Of a stretch of DNA of 64,000 nt, positions 41,790 through 51,339 are shown one piece after another. Origin of the DNA: FEN-1219 sp964503125 (GTDB lineage: Bacteria > Pseudomonadota > Gammaproteobacteria > Steroidobacterales > Rariloculaceae); NCBI GenBank assembly GCA_964503125.1, contig CAZCZE010000020.1, forward strand, positions 248,001-312,000. The letters run 5' to 3'. The stretch's first letter is position 1. The number at the start of each line of letters is the position of its first letter. Under the pieces are notes generated by a model, which was given only the letters and a program-made list of their open reading frames with translations, was not told the origin of the DNA and did not search any database. A program made the position numbers and the translations under genes.

Positions 41790-43187
41790 TTACGGCAAGC
41801 CGAACGGCAGCGCGTTGCCGTTGAGTGTCAGCACGCCGTCGGCGAGCTCGAGCCTGCACACGTAACCATCGCCGTCCTCGACGAGCACACCCTGCCCGAC
41901 GAGCATCGTCAGCAGGACCCCCGACTGCGCCTCTACCATGTACTCGAGCTGCTCGGACGGGAGCGAGCGGTCGGCGGCGAGCTGCATTCCCGCCGCGAGC
42001 AGTGCGAGCCGCCGGGCCAGCGCCTTCGACAGCCGCACCTCGGCGTCGGTGTCGAACAAGCCGAGCATGAGCAGCGGGTTGTCGAAGTTGAGCGCCCCGG
42101 CCGGCGGCAGCCGGGCCGTGTTGGTCGACACCGCGATGCGCCCCTCGAACGGCTCGGCGTCGAGCCGCAAGCGGATCGGGTCCAGCGTCAGGCTCGGCCC
42201 CGCGCGCAGCGCGCGTTCGAGCTGTGGCGCGAGCGTCGCCAAGAGCTCGCTGGGGGCGCTCACGGTGCCCACGGCGTCCTCGATGGCTGCGCCATACGCC
42301 TCGAGCGCCGCGACGTCGAGATTGCGCAGCGCCATGCCGACCGTGGCAGCCGTGACCTCGTTCTCGGCGAGACGCGCCGAGTCGAGGCTGTAGTCGACGC
42401 GCATCTCGAGCAGCTCGCCGGCCGCGTCGAGCTCGGTGTTGCTCGCGACGCGTAGGTTGGCGGCTTCGAACAGCGGCACGGCGCCGCCTGCCTCGCTGAT
42501 CGCCACACGCTCGATCGAGAGCGTGGCCTCGCCCGGCAAGACGTAGCGCGAGCGCAGCTCGTTGTCGGCGCTGGCGCGCAGGCCGTGGATCGCGAACGTG
42601 CCCGTCGGCGAGGTGAACATGACGACAGCGATGTGTGCGTCGGCCGCAAGCAGCGGGTCGGCGAACGTGCCGTCGAGCGTGGCGCCGGAGAACGTGACGA
42701 GCGTCTCGTCGATGGGCAGCTCGAACGGCGGTGCGTCGGCGTCGAAGTCGAGGCCCCCGAAAATTCGCGTCCGGCCGCGAAACTCGAAGACGTACGGCAC
42801 GCCGAGCGTTCGCTCGAGCTCGACGACGCCGGGCGCCCCGGTGTCGAGGCGCGCGATCATTCTCGACCAACCGAAGGACACGCCGTCGAGCACGGCGATG
42901 GGGCCGTGCGCGAGGTCGACGCGGATCGGCAGCGTGCCCGCGGCAAGCCCGGCCTGCGCGCCGTCGAACCCGAGCTGCAGGTCGTCCGGCGCGAAGCGCA
43001 GCTCGATCTTCGCGGTGCTGCGGAACCAGCCGCGCTCGAACGACGTGATCTCCGCCGACGCCATGTCGCTCGCATCGATGGCGGCCACGCGCTCGCGCAC
43101 GCGGGCCTCGGTGCTCGAGCCGACGACGCCGGGCAACCCAAGCAATACGAGGGCGAGCACGACGGCGGCGATGACGAGCTTGTTCAT
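41790..43187 (-). CDS. DUF945 (YdgA-like) family protein
   Basis: 465 residues with an N-terminal TM/signal anchor (about 5-24). Then comes the YdgA-type opening (F-E-R-G-W-F-R-S-T-A-K-I-E-L) and beta-rich domain, ending in short D-G-V-L-T-L-N-G-N-A-L-P. Family proteins are periplasmic, AsmA-like and of unknown precise role. Convergent with the DUF6491-like gene. Confidence 0.75.
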   Translation of the reverse strand: MNKLVIAAVVLALVLLGLPGVVGSSTEARVRERVAAIDASDMASAEITSFERGWFRSTAKIELRFAPDDLQLGFDGAQAGLAAGTLPIRVDLAHGPIAVLDGVSFGWSRMIARLDTGAPGVVELERTLGVPYVFEFRGRTRIFGGLDFDADAPPFELPIDETLVTFSGATLDGTFADPLLAADAHIAVVMFTSPTGTFAIHGLRASADNELRSRYVLPGEATLSIERVAISEAGGAVPLFEAANLRVASNTELDAAGELLEMRVDYSLDSARLAENEVTAATVGMALRNLDVAALEAYGAAIEDAVGTVSAPSELLATLAPQLERALRAGPSLTLDPIRLRLDAEPFEGRIAVSTNTARLPPAGALNFDNPLLMLGLFDTDAEVRLSKALARRLALLAAGMQLAADRSLPSEQLEYMVEAQSGVLLTMLVGQGVLVEDGDGYVCRLELADGVLTLNGNALPFGLP

Positions 43188-43309
43188 GGAGTCCCTCGCG
43201 GGGAAGGGCGGCGCTCGCGATCATCGCGAAGCGCCGTTTCGCGGTCAATGAGCTGCGCAGCTCGCCTCGCTATGATTCGCCCTCGACGCACGACCACGGA
43301 GCGACCGGC

Positions 43310-43390
43310 ATGTACATCCCGAAGCGTTTCGAGCAACGCGACGGGGCCACGCTCGCGCGCCTCATGACGGTCGCGGCACCGCGAACCTAG
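43310..43390 (+). pseudogene. PaiB-like FMN-binding regulator, N-terminal fragment
   Basis: A 26-residue ORF starting M-Y-I-P-K-R-F-E-Q-R-D, the characteristic start of FMN-binding negative transcriptional regulators (PaiB). The rest of the gene is missing. It is probably the stub left by a deletion. Confidence 0.5.
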
Positions 43391-43438
43391 GCGCACTGCG
43401 CGAAACCTGCGACGATGGGCGCGTTGGGGGGAATAACA

Positions 43439-44584
43439 ATGCGTCACGACACGATCGCCACAGCCGCCGGCGTCGGCCTGCTGCTCGGCTCCGCGGCTGC
43501 TTGGGGCCAACCGACCGCGGGCGAGGACAGCCAGACGATCCTCACGGTCGATCACTACGTGCCGAACCGCTCGATCGTGCCGGCCATCGAGGGGCAGACG
43601 GTGCAGCTCTACGTGCGCGAGCGCGTGAAGCCGGCCACCGTGCAGCGCGGCGCGCCGCGCGATGACCGCGTCGTGCTGTTCGTGCACGGCGCGGGCACGC
43701 CGGCCGAGGTCGCCTTCGACGTGCCGTACGAGGACTACAGCTGGATGGCGTACCTCGCGGCCGCGGGCTTCGATGTGTTCTCGATGGACATGACGGGCTA
43801 CGGCCGCTCGACGCGGCCGCACGTCATGAACGAGGTCTGCAATCTCTCCGCGGAACAGCAGCAAGCCCTCGGGCGCGAGCCGTGCGACGCGACGCATTCG
43901 TCGCAGCTCACGACGATCGCTTCGGACTGGGACGACATCGACGCCGTCGTCGAGTACGTGCGCGCATTGCGCGACGTGCCGCGCGTGAGCCTCGTCGGTT
44001 GGTCGCTCGGCGGGCCGCGCGCCGGCGGTTATGCGGCGCGCAATCCCGACAAGGTCGCGAAGCTCGTGCTGTTGGCGCCGGCGTATCTGCGCGAGCGCGG
44101 CCAACAGCCGCAGCCGATCCCCGCGGGCGTCGCGTTCAATGCGCAATCGCACGCCGATTTCACGGGGAACTGGGAGCGCCAGCTCGTCTGCCCCAATCAA
44201 CAGGATCCCGGCGCCGCGGCCGCCGTGTGGCGCGAGATGCTGCTATCGGATCCCGTCGGCGCCTCGTGGGGGCAGGGCGTGCGGCGCGCGCCGAGCACGA
44301 CCGTCTGGGGCTTCGGCAAAGCCGATGTGGAGCGCATGCAAACGCCGACGCTCATGGTCGCCGGTGTCCACGACAAGCAGGTCGTCCCCGGACGCGTCCG
44401 CGAGTACTTCGCCGATCTCGGCGCCGAGAACAAAGTGCTGCTCGACTTGGGCTGCGCCTCGCACAACGCCATGTGGGAGACGAACCACGAGATCCTGTTT
44501 CGCGCCTCGCTCGAGTGGCTCACGGCGGGCACCGTGCAAGGCATGAGCCAGGGCGTCGTGCGGCTCGGTTATTACACGGAGTAA
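43439..44584 (+). CDS. Exported alpha/beta hydrolase
   Basis: 381 residues from ATG 43439 (GGGGGG-A upstream), signal peptide to about residue 24 (A-W-G-Q). V-L-F-V-H-G-A-G-T holds the oxyanion loop, the nucleophile is in L-V-G-W-S-L-G-G-P, the acid in V-A-G-V-H-D-K-Q and the histidine in C-A-S-H-N-A-M. A periplasmic esterase- or lipase-like enzyme, substrate unknown. Four cysteines could form disulfides. Confidence 0.82.
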   Translation: MRHDTIATAAGVGLLLGSAAAWGQPTAGEDSQTILTVDHYVPNRSIVPAIEGQTVQLYVRERVKPATVQRGAPRDDRVVLFVHGAGTPAEVAFDVPYEDYSWMAYLAAAGFDVFSMDMTGYGRSTRPHVMNEVCNLSAEQQQALGREPCDATHSSQLTTIASDWDDIDAVVEYVRALRDVPRVSLVGWSLGGPRAGGYAARNPDKVAKLVLLAPAYLRERGQQPQPIPAGVAFNAQSHADFTGNWERQLVCPNQQDPGAAAAVWREMLLSDPVGASWGQGVRRAPSTTVWGFGKADVERMQTPTLMVAGVHDKQVVPGRVREYFADLGAENKVLLDLGCASHNAMWETNHEILFRASLEWLTAGTVQGMSQGVVRLGYYTE

Positions 44585-44685
44585 GCGGCGTTGCAGGCCC
44601 GGCGAGGCCCAGCCGATAATTCTTTATTCGGGGCGCCGCGGGGCGCACGGTACAATTAGCCCGTTCCAAGAAGAGAAAAAGCAAC

Positions 44686-45084
44686 ATGACCAAATTGCTC
44701 ACGATGCTGGCGGCCTCGCTGGTTCTCGGCCTCTCGGCCACCGCGGTGGCACAGGAAGGCCATCCGCTCAAGGGCTCGTGGCTCGGGGAATGGAAAGGCA
44801 ACGCCGTACACGGCGACAACGTCTTATTGATCCTCGATTGGGACGGCAAAGCCATCACGGGCATGATCAATCCCGGCACCGACAACATGCCGCTCACGCG
44901 GGCCACGCTCGAGCCTAACGGCTGGGTCGTGAGGTTCGAATCCGAGGGCAAGGACAAGGACGGCAGCGCCGTGCGCTACGTCGTCGAGGGCAGGATCGAG
45001 AACCTCGAGCTGCCGAATCGCTCGATCAACGGCACCTGGTCGAGCAACAAAGGCCGCGGCGCGTTCACGGCGAGCAGGCAATGA
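44686..45084 (+). CDS. Small exported hypothetical protein
   Basis: 132 residues; signal peptide to about residue 22 (A-V-A-Q). The mature domain reads like a beta-barrel: L-K-G-S-W-L-G-E-W, L-L-I-L-D-W-D-G-K-A-I-T-G-M-I-N-P-G, I-N-G-T-W-S-S-N. It overlaps the next gene by 4 bp and leads a four-gene exported-protein operon. A TACAAT at 44651-44656 may be the -10. Confidence 0.7.
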   Translation: MTKLLTMLAASLVLGLSATAVAQEGHPLKGSWLGEWKGNAVHGDNVLLILDWDGKAITGMINPGTDNMPLTRATLEPNGWVVRFESEGKDKDGSAVRYVVEGRIENLELPNRSINGTWSSNKGRGAFTASRQ

Positions 45085-46196
45085 CGGCAGGCGTCGCCAA
45101 AGTCTGCGCCGCTTTGGCCGCCGCGCTTTGCGCGTCCGTGGCTGCGGCCCATCACCCGCTCGCGGCGAAGTTCGACGAGCAGAAGCGCCTCGAGATCAGC
45201 GGCATCGTGACCGCCGTCGATTGGCGCAATCCGCACGCGCACGTGTTCGTCAACGTCGCGCGCAGCGGGGGCGCCGTCGAGAACTGGGCGGTCGAGCTCG
45301 AGAGCACGGTGCTGCTCAAGCGCAGCGGCTGGCAGCGCGATACGCTCGAGCCCGGCGATGCGATCGAGGTCAGCGGACCCACGGCCCGCGACGGCTCGCG
45401 GCAGGTGTGGGGCGAAAGCGTGATCGCCTCGGCTACCCAGCGCCGCGTCTATAACGTCGTCGACTTGGGACCCACGGCGCCGCAATCGCCGCGGCCCACG
45501 CCACGCGGTCCCGACGGCAGGCCGCTGCTGGGCGCCACCGACGGCACGGGCGGCTACTGGGCCTATCCCACGAGCACGGTGCTCATGCAGGCCGGCGCCA
45601 ACGTGGCCATGAACGAGGACGGCCAGCTCGCGCGCGTCGCCGACGCGGCGCGTGTCGCGCCGTTTCAGCCGTGGGCGCTCGGCGTGTATCGCCACCGCCA
45701 GCAGCGCCATCTCGCCGACGACCCCGGCTTTTTGAACTGCAAGAATCCCGGCGGCGTGCGTCAGTACCAGTCGCCGTACGGCGTGCAGTTCGTCGAGGAC
45801 CCCGCGCGCCAGCGCATCTTCGTGATGATCGGCAGCGGCAACCGCAACTACCGCATCCTTTATATGGACGGCCGCAGCCAGCAGGGCCAAGTCCAGGGCG
45901 ACGACGACAACCCGCTCTACTACGGCCGCGCCGTCGCGCATTGGGAAGGCGACACGCTCGTCGTCGCGACCACGGGCTTCAACGAGGACTTCTGGTTCAC
46001 GAACGGCGGCCTGCCGCACACCGACCAGCTGTCGCTCGTCGAGCGCTTCTCGCGTCCGGACTACGACACGTTGCGCTACGAGGTTACCGTCACCGACCCG
46101 GGCGCGTACACTCAACCGTGGTCGAGCGGTTGGGAGCTGCGTTGGGTGGGCGGCGAAGAGCTACCCGTGTATTTTTGTCAGGACAATCGTTCCTAA
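45081..46196 (+). CDS. Exported two-domain protein: DUF6152 + paralogue of the 46693 product
   Basis: 371 residues, signal peptide to about 23, then A-H-H-P-L-A-A-K-F-D (DUF6152-type start). Residues ~24-115 resemble the 46235 product (I-V-T-A-V-D-W-R-N-P-H-A-H-V versus I-V-T-K-V-E-W-T-N-P-H-V-W). Residues ~145-371 resemble the 46693 product (P-Y-G-V, Y-M-D-G-R, W-E-G-D-T-L-V, G-F-N-E, P-H-T, V-E-R-F, D-P-G-A-Y-T). It is a natural fusion of its two downstream neighbours. Confidence 0.8.
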   Translation: MTAGVAKVCAALAAALCASVAAAHHPLAAKFDEQKRLEISGIVTAVDWRNPHAHVFVNVARSGGAVENWAVELESTVLLKRSGWQRDTLEPGDAIEVSGPTARDGSRQVWGESVIASATQRRVYNVVDLGPTAPQSPRPTPRGPDGRPLLGATDGTGGYWAYPTSTVLMQAGANVAMNEDGQLARVADAARVAPFQPWALGVYRHRQQRHLADDPGFLNCKNPGGVRQYQSPYGVQFVEDPARQRIFVMIGSGNRNYRILYMDGRSQQGQVQGDDDNPLYYGRAVAHWEGDTLVVATTGFNEDFWFTNGGLPHTDQLSLVERFSRPDYDTLRYEVTVTDPGAYTQPWSSGWELRWVGGEELPVYFCQDNRS

Positions 46197-46234
46197 GCGG
46201 CGCCGTGCCGCGGCATGAATCGGAGGATCGCATC

Positions 46235-46648
46235 ATGAACATTCGTAAATTGGCCGTATTGGCCGTCGCCGGCTCTCTCGTGACCGGTGCGGCGTTCGCG
46301 CATCACTCGTTCTCGGCCGAGTTCGATGCCGCGAAGCCCATCAAGCTCGTAGGGATAGTGACGAAGGTCGAGTGGACCAACCCGCACGTGTGGTTCTACA
46401 TCAACGTCAAGGACGAGGCCACGGGCGCCGTGACGAACTGGGGCGCGGAGATGGGTCCGCCGCACGGCTTGCAGCGCGGCGGCTGGCGCCGCGAGACGCT
46501 CAAGATCGGCGAGTCGGTGAGCGTCGACGGCTTCATGGCGCGCAACGGCGAGAACCGCATGAACGCGCGGACCGTTACGCTCACGGCCACGGGCGGCCGG
46601 CCAGGCCAGACGCTCGACGCCGATTCCAGCAGCCGCCAGGGTAACTAG
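46235..46648 (+). CDS. Exported DUF6152 family protein
   Basis: 137 residues from ATG 46235 (GGAGGA upstream). The signal peptide ends at A-F-A, then H-H-S-F-S-A-E-F-D, the DUF6152 hallmark. The beta-rich core includes V-E-W-T-N-P-H-V-W-F-Y-I-N-V. Such proteins occur widely in soil proteobacteria beside PQQ and exported enzymes; role unknown. Third gene of the set. Confidence 0.8.
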   Translation: MNIRKLAVLAVAGSLVTGAAFAHHSFSAEFDAAKPIKLVGIVTKVEWTNPHVWFYINVKDEATGAVTNWGAEMGPPHGLQRGGWRRETLKIGESVSVDGFMARNGENRMNARTVTLTATGGRPGQTLDADSSSRQGN

Positions 46649-46692
46649 TCGTTCAAGCCGGGCGCGGCCCCGGCTCGTAGCGGAGAGAGCTC

Positions 46693-47493
46693 ATGAAGCT
46701 GACCGTGTTCGCGTCCGTGTTGCTCGTGACGGCCGTCGTCATCGCCGATTCCGCCGAGGCCCAACGCCGCGGGCGCAACCCGAATGCGCCGCCGCCCGGG
46801 CCCGCGCCGCGCGACGCCGATGGGCGCGCGATCCTCTGGAGCGCCACGCCCGAGGACAAGGGCGTCTGGACGCCGATGTTCGGCATCACCGATCCCATCA
46901 ACCCCGCAGAGCAAACGCCGTTCCAGCCGTGGGCGCGCGCGCTCTACGACGCGCGGCAGATTCACGAGCTCGAGCCGCACACGCGCTGCAAAGCGAGCGG
47001 CACGGCGCGGCAGTTCCAGACGCCGTACGGCGTCGAGTTCGTCGACATGCCGGCGTCGAAGCGCCTCTACATTTTCGATATCGGCGGGCCGCACACGTTT
47101 CGCACGGTCTACATGGACGGCCGTTCGCATCCCAAGGATCTCGAGCCGAGCTACTACGGCCATTCGATCGGCTGGTGGGAAGGCGACACGCTCGTCATCG
47201 ACAGCACGGGCTTCAACGAGAGCTTCTGGCTCGATCGGCGCGGCATGCCGCACACGACGCAGCTGCACACGGTCGAGCGCTTCACGCGCAAAGACTCCGC
47301 CACGACCGCCTACACGATCAAGGTCCACGATCCCGGCGCGTACACGGCCGATTGGACGGGTGGGTTCGATCTGAATTTCGAGCGCGGCGTCGAGCTCTTC
47401 GAGTACTCGTGCCAGCAGGCAAACTACGCCGGCGAGCTCATGGTCGGCGGCGAACGGTCGAGCGTCGATCGCAGCAGCCCGATCGTTCCGTAA
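46693..47493 (+). CDS. Exported protein, stand-alone version of the fused C-terminal domain
   Basis: 266 residues, signal peptide to about residue 23 (A-E-A-Q), then a Pro/Arg-rich linker. The conserved block Y-Y-G-H-S-I-G-W-W-E-G-D-T-L-V-I-D-S-T-G-F-N-E, and P-H-T-T-Q-L-H-T-V-E-R-F, is shared with the 45081 product. Repeated acidic and aromatic motifs suggest a beta-sandwich. Function unknown. Confidence 0.78.
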   Translation: MKLTVFASVLLVTAVVIADSAEAQRRGRNPNAPPPGPAPRDADGRAILWSATPEDKGVWTPMFGITDPINPAEQTPFQPWARALYDARQIHELEPHTRCKASGTARQFQTPYGVEFVDMPASKRLYIFDIGGPHTFRTVYMDGRSHPKDLEPSYYGHSIGWWEGDTLVIDSTGFNESFWLDRRGMPHTTQLHTVERFTRKDSATTAYTIKVHDPGAYTADWTGGFDLNFERGVELFEYSCQQANYAGELMVGGERSSVDRSSPIVP

Positions 47494-47518
47494 CCCGCGC
47501 GGCCGGAGTAGGGTCGAC

Positions 47519-48160
47519 TTACGAGTCGAACGTGTACCAGCCCGTTGCGATGTATTTGTCCGTCGAATAGACGGGATTACCCCGGTGAGTGTGCGTGAAC
47601 TGCGTCGGCCAGATCAGGCATTTTCCCGCTTCCGGCTGCACTCGCAACTTCTGCCAGATGAATTCCGTCTCGCCCTCGCCGGGCGGGATGTCGTTCAGGT
47701 AAATCATCCAGGCGAGCACGCGCGGTCCGGTCTCCTTGTTGAAGTGCTCGCAGTGCCAGAAGTGGTAGCCGCCGCGCGGCGGGGTTTTTTGTAACTTCAC
47801 TTCCTTGGTGGACGCCCGAATCTGTTTGACGACGAAGTAGGCGCGCGCGTATTGCTCGAGGCACTGCTGTAGCACGTCGTCGACGATCTTCGCGGCCGCC
47901 GGCAGATGCAGGGTGGCGTTGAATGAATAGTCGAGCCGGCCAAACTCGAAGGTCGGCATTTGCGCTGCGCCTTGCGTGACGATGTTCCGTGGCTGCGCCG
48001 CGAAAAGCGGTTCGGCATCCTTGATGATGCGCTCGCAGGCTTCTCTGCTGAGGCAGCTCGAGTAGAAGCCGATGAAGTCCCGATACTCCTGCTGCAATCG
48101 CCGACTCTCTTTGCACGTGCACGGGAACGACCGGGCGTCGGCGCGCCCGGACCGGATCAC
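47519..48160 (-). CDS. 2OG-Fe(II) oxygenase (prolyl-4-hydroxylase-like)
   Basis: 213 residues if GTG 48160 is the start; no clear RBS, so the start is uncertain. The double-stranded beta-helix motifs are F-W-H-C-E-H (iron ligands as H-x-E rather than the usual H-x-D), A-W-M-I-Y-L-N-D, G-E-G-E-T-E-F and the distal H in T-H-T-H-R-G-N. It uses Fe2+, O2 and 2-oxoglutarate. It lies 13 bp behind the TonB receptor gene, probably co-transcribed. Confidence 0.8.
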   Translation of the reverse strand: MIRSGRADARSFPCTCKESRRLQQEYRDFIGFYSSCLSREACERIIKDAEPLFAAQPRNIVTQGAAQMPTFEFGRLDYSFNATLHLPAAAKIVDDVLQQCLEQYARAYFVVKQIRASTKEVKLQKTPPRGGYHFWHCEHFNKETGPRVLAWMIYLNDIPPGEGETEFIWQKLRVQPEAGKCLIWPTQFTHTHRGNPVYSTDKYIATGWYTFDS

Positions 48161-48173
48161 GGACGCGCGCGTG

Positions 48174-51100
48174 TCAGAACTCGAACTGTACCCCGACGGA
48201 GTAGGTTCTTCCGAGCGTGTCGAACCGATTGTTGTCCGTGTAGGCCGCCGTGCCGGTCGTGGCGCCGACTCCGCCCGCAACGAGCGGTGGGTCCTTGTCG
48301 AACAGGTTGCCGACGTAGAAATACGCCTGTCCCGTCGCGGTACCCCACTCGAGATCGTAGGATAGGTTCAGGTTCGTATAGGTGCGCCCCGAGACGCTGT
48401 TGTCCTCTATGTCGATGCCTTCGACCCACAACATCTCGCGAATCGTCGCATCGCGGTACCGCGTCTGCCAATTGAAGCGGAACGGGCCGTTCGTGTAGGT
48501 GAACGAGCCCGTCGCGAGCCACTCGGGATACGCGAGCTCGCCGGCCTCGTTGAGCGGGGCGACGCCGACGAACTGTGCCGACACCTCGTCGAGATAGTTC
48601 GCGAAGAAGCGAATCGCGATCGACTCGTCGCCGCCGAAGATTCGCATGTCCCTGCGGTAGCTCGCCTCGATGTCGACGCCGCTCGTCTTCGTCTCGGCGA
48701 TGTTGATGAAGACGTTGAAAATCTGCCGAATGAGAGGCGTGCCCGTGTCGGCACGGGAGATCAAGGCGCAAATGTCCTGCGCGCCTTGAAGGTAGCAGCG
48801 GTCGAGGATCTCCTGCGCACCGAGCTGATCGATCGCATCCTGGATCTCGATGTTGTAGAAGTCGACCGAGAGATTGAAGTCGTCGGCCCAGTCCGGTTGC
48901 CAGACGACGCCGACCGTCGTGGTGTCCGCGAGCTCCGGGCGAATGTCCGGGTTGCCGCCCGTCGTCAAGCCCGCGATGTAGGCCGGCTCGTTCGGCAGCT
49001 CCGGGTCTTCGCCGGCCGCGATGCCGAAGCCGGCGCCTTGCGTGTCGAACCGCTCCGACAGTGTGCCCGCGCGCGTATCGCGCGACACGGTCGCGCGGAA
49101 CCGAACCTGCGGGTTCACGCGCCAGTCGCCGCCGAGCTTGCCCGCCCAAACGCCGCCGCTGCCGGCGTATTCGGCATAGCGCGCCGCGAGGTGCAGCTCG
49201 AGGCCGCTGTCGGAGTCGCCGAGGATCGGGACGATCGACTCGCCGAACACCTCCCAGACGTCGAACTCGCCCTGGATCGGCCCCTGGCTGTTGGGATTGC
49301 CCGTGACGAATATACCGCGATCGCGGATGAACCCGGGTAAGCCGCGAATCGGAATTTGGTCCGCGGGATTCAGGAAACTGCTGAAGACGCCGAAGTCCTG
49401 AAGGCGGCGCGGATCTTCGGCACTGCCGAACGCGTCTTGGAAGACCTGCTCGTCGCGATAGCTGATACCGCCGCCCACGGAGATCGAGCCTTGCGGGCGG
49501 TCTTCGCCGATGTCGGTCTGCAACGTGAGCTCGAAGACGTCCTGCGTGAGCTCCTGGTCGTGGAAAATCCCGCCGGTGACGTAGTCGATGACCGCCGGCG
49601 GTAAGTGCGTGGCGAACGGGTCGAACGGTATGCAGCCGCGGTTGCTTTCGGGATCCGCGAAGACTTGTTGCCCCAGCACGTTCTGTTTCGTCACGAGCGC
49701 TTCCTGCTCCGGCGTGATCCCGCCGAACGCCGGCAGGTTCGCACGGCACGCGATGCGGCCCGTCGCGGGGTCCATGATCGAGTCGAGGGCGCGGTAGAGG
49801 CGATCCGTGCGCACCAACAGGCCGTTCTCGGAGTAATCGGCGATCTCGTCGTTCTGGCCCTTCTGGTAATACGCGCTCAAGAACAAGTCGTTACCGATCT
49901 CGCCGTCGAAGCCGACGGTGAACGTCGTCGTCGTATCTTCGAGTTGCCGCGAGGGCGCGAGATCCTCGAACACGCGGTTGTACGGGAAGCTCGTGGCGCC
50001 CACCGCGTCCATGCGCTGCGCGAGCGACGCCGGTATGTACGGGTTGTCCCTGAAAATCGTCATGCCCCAGCCCGGCGCCATGCCCGTCGGCGCGGGCAGC
50101 GAGGTGTTCTCGTGCACGCCTTGCATGACCTGGATGTAGCCGGTCTTGTCTTCGGTGAAGTCGTGCTTGTAGTGCAGGAACGTGCTGTGCCGCTTGTCCG
50201 CGGGACGTATTCCCGCCCATTGCTGGTTCAAGTCAGGACCGCCGCCGCCGATTTGCGTCGTGCCGATGATCTGGGAGCCCGTGCCGAGCGGAACGGGGTT
50301 GCCGTCGATGAACTGCGTGCCCCCGAGGGGGCCCGACGGGATCAGGCCGCCCGACGTGATCACGCGCGAGCGTCCGTCCGGCGCGTAGAAACGCCGCGGC
50401 GTCGCGGTGGCGCCCCGCGTGAACAGCGCCCAACCGTCAGCACCCCAGTCGCGGCCCTCGTAACCCTGGACGCTGTCGGCGTCGTAGTAGTCGACGGAGC
50501 CGATGATGTGGCCACGCTCGCCGATCGCCGAGCCCGCCGCGAATTCCACTTGATAGTGCCGGTGGTCGTGCCGGTCCGTCATGCCGGTTTGGAGGTTCGC
50601 GCTCGCGCCCTCGAACTCGGTGTCGAGGATGAAGTTCGTCACGCCGCTGATGGCGTCCGAGCCGTAGGCGGCAGACGCGCCGCCGGTTACGACCTCGACG
50701 CGCTGAATCAACGCCGTCGGCAGGATCGCGACGTCGACGGTGCCGGCCGTCTGGCCGGGCACGAGCCGGCGGCCGTCCAAGAGCACCAGCGTGCGGTTCG
50801 AGCCGATGCCGCGCAGGTTGACGGCGTTCGAGCCGCCGCCGCTCACGAAGATGCTGCCGGTTTGCGATAGCTGGTTGTCGCGGAACTGCGGCAACTGGTC
50901 CAACGCGTCCATGAGCAGCGTCGGAGCCATTTGCCGCATCTCGCCGATGTCGAGCGCAGTCACGGGCGTCGGCGTCGACATGCCGTCGCGGCGCAGCCGC
51001 GAGCCGGTGACGGTGATCTCCTCCGTGTCCGCCTGGGCCTGAATCGGGTCCTGGGCTTCGGCCGCTGCGGCCCACAGTGAAGCGGCGGCCACGGCCGCGA

Positions 51101-51188
51101 GCCCGAGGTCGTTGGTGGACGATCGTCGGTGTCGCGTGCAGAGCAAGCGGATGGCCGCAGCCAATTCGGAAGTGCGTCGTGCCGGCAT
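48174..51188 (-). CDS. TonB-dependent outer-membrane receptor
   Basis: 1004 residues from ATG 51188 with GAGGGGGGG upstream; the frame opens earlier but without signal. Signal peptide to about residue 45 (A-E-A-Q). TonB-box-like I-T-V-T-G-S-R, plug domain (L-P-Q-F-R-D-N-Q, L-R-G-I-G-S-N-R-T-L-V-L-L-D-G-R-R, E-V-V-T-G-G-A-S-A-A-Y-G-S-D-A-I-S-G-V), then a beta-barrel ending in Y-S-V-G-V-Q-F-E-F with terminal aromatic F. It imports a siderophore, glycan or peptide-like ligand; not determined. Confidence 0.92.
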   Translation of the reverse strand: MPARRTSELAAAIRLLCTRHRRSSTNDLGLAAVAAASLWAAAAEAQDPIQAQADTEEITVTGSRLRRDGMSTPTPVTALDIGEMRQMAPTLLMDALDQLPQFRDNQLSQTGSIFVSGGGSNAVNLRGIGSNRTLVLLDGRRLVPGQTAGTVDVAILPTALIQRVEVVTGGASAAYGSDAISGVTNFILDTEFEGASANLQTGMTDRHDHRHYQVEFAAGSAIGERGHIIGSVDYYDADSVQGYEGRDWGADGWALFTRGATATPRRFYAPDGRSRVITSGGLIPSGPLGGTQFIDGNPVPLGTGSQIIGTTQIGGGGPDLNQQWAGIRPADKRHSTFLHYKHDFTEDKTGYIQVMQGVHENTSLPAPTGMAPGWGMTIFRDNPYIPASLAQRMDAVGATSFPYNRVFEDLAPSRQLEDTTTTFTVGFDGEIGNDLFLSAYYQKGQNDEIADYSENGLLVRTDRLYRALDSIMDPATGRIACRANLPAFGGITPEQEALVTKQNVLGQQVFADPESNRGCIPFDPFATHLPPAVIDYVTGGIFHDQELTQDVFELTLQTDIGEDRPQGSISVGGGISYRDEQVFQDAFGSAEDPRRLQDFGVFSSFLNPADQIPIRGLPGFIRDRGIFVTGNPNSQGPIQGEFDVWEVFGESIVPILGDSDSGLELHLAARYAEYAGSGGVWAGKLGGDWRVNPQVRFRATVSRDTRAGTLSERFDTQGAGFGIAAGEDPELPNEPAYIAGLTTGGNPDIRPELADTTTVGVVWQPDWADDFNLSVDFYNIEIQDAIDQLGAQEILDRCYLQGAQDICALISRADTGTPLIRQIFNVFINIAETKTSGVDIEASYRRDMRIFGGDESIAIRFFANYLDEVSAQFVGVAPLNEAGELAYPEWLATGSFTYTNGPFRFNWQTRYRDATIREMLWVEGIDIEDNSVSGRTYTNLNLSYDLEWGTATGQAYFYVGNLFDKDPPLVAGGVGATTGTAAYTDNNRFDTLGRTYSVGVQFEF

Positions 51189-51339
51189 ATTCCCCCCCTC
51201 GCGAAGTTCCAAGCCAATGTTTTTCGAGCTATCTTTTTCGATAGTAACCGAACTGACGCGAAACCCCAGGACCGCCCGGTTCGTGTAGCATCGGCAGCCG
51301 AGCTTTTGAACGACAAAAACGAAGCGATCGGGGGTTCCT

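Noticed and set aside
47519..48160. PiuC-type iron-uptake hydroxylase
   Set aside because: It lies next to a TonB receptor, but the motifs are those of general prolyl-4-hydroxylase-like oxygenases and do not show the PiuC pattern.
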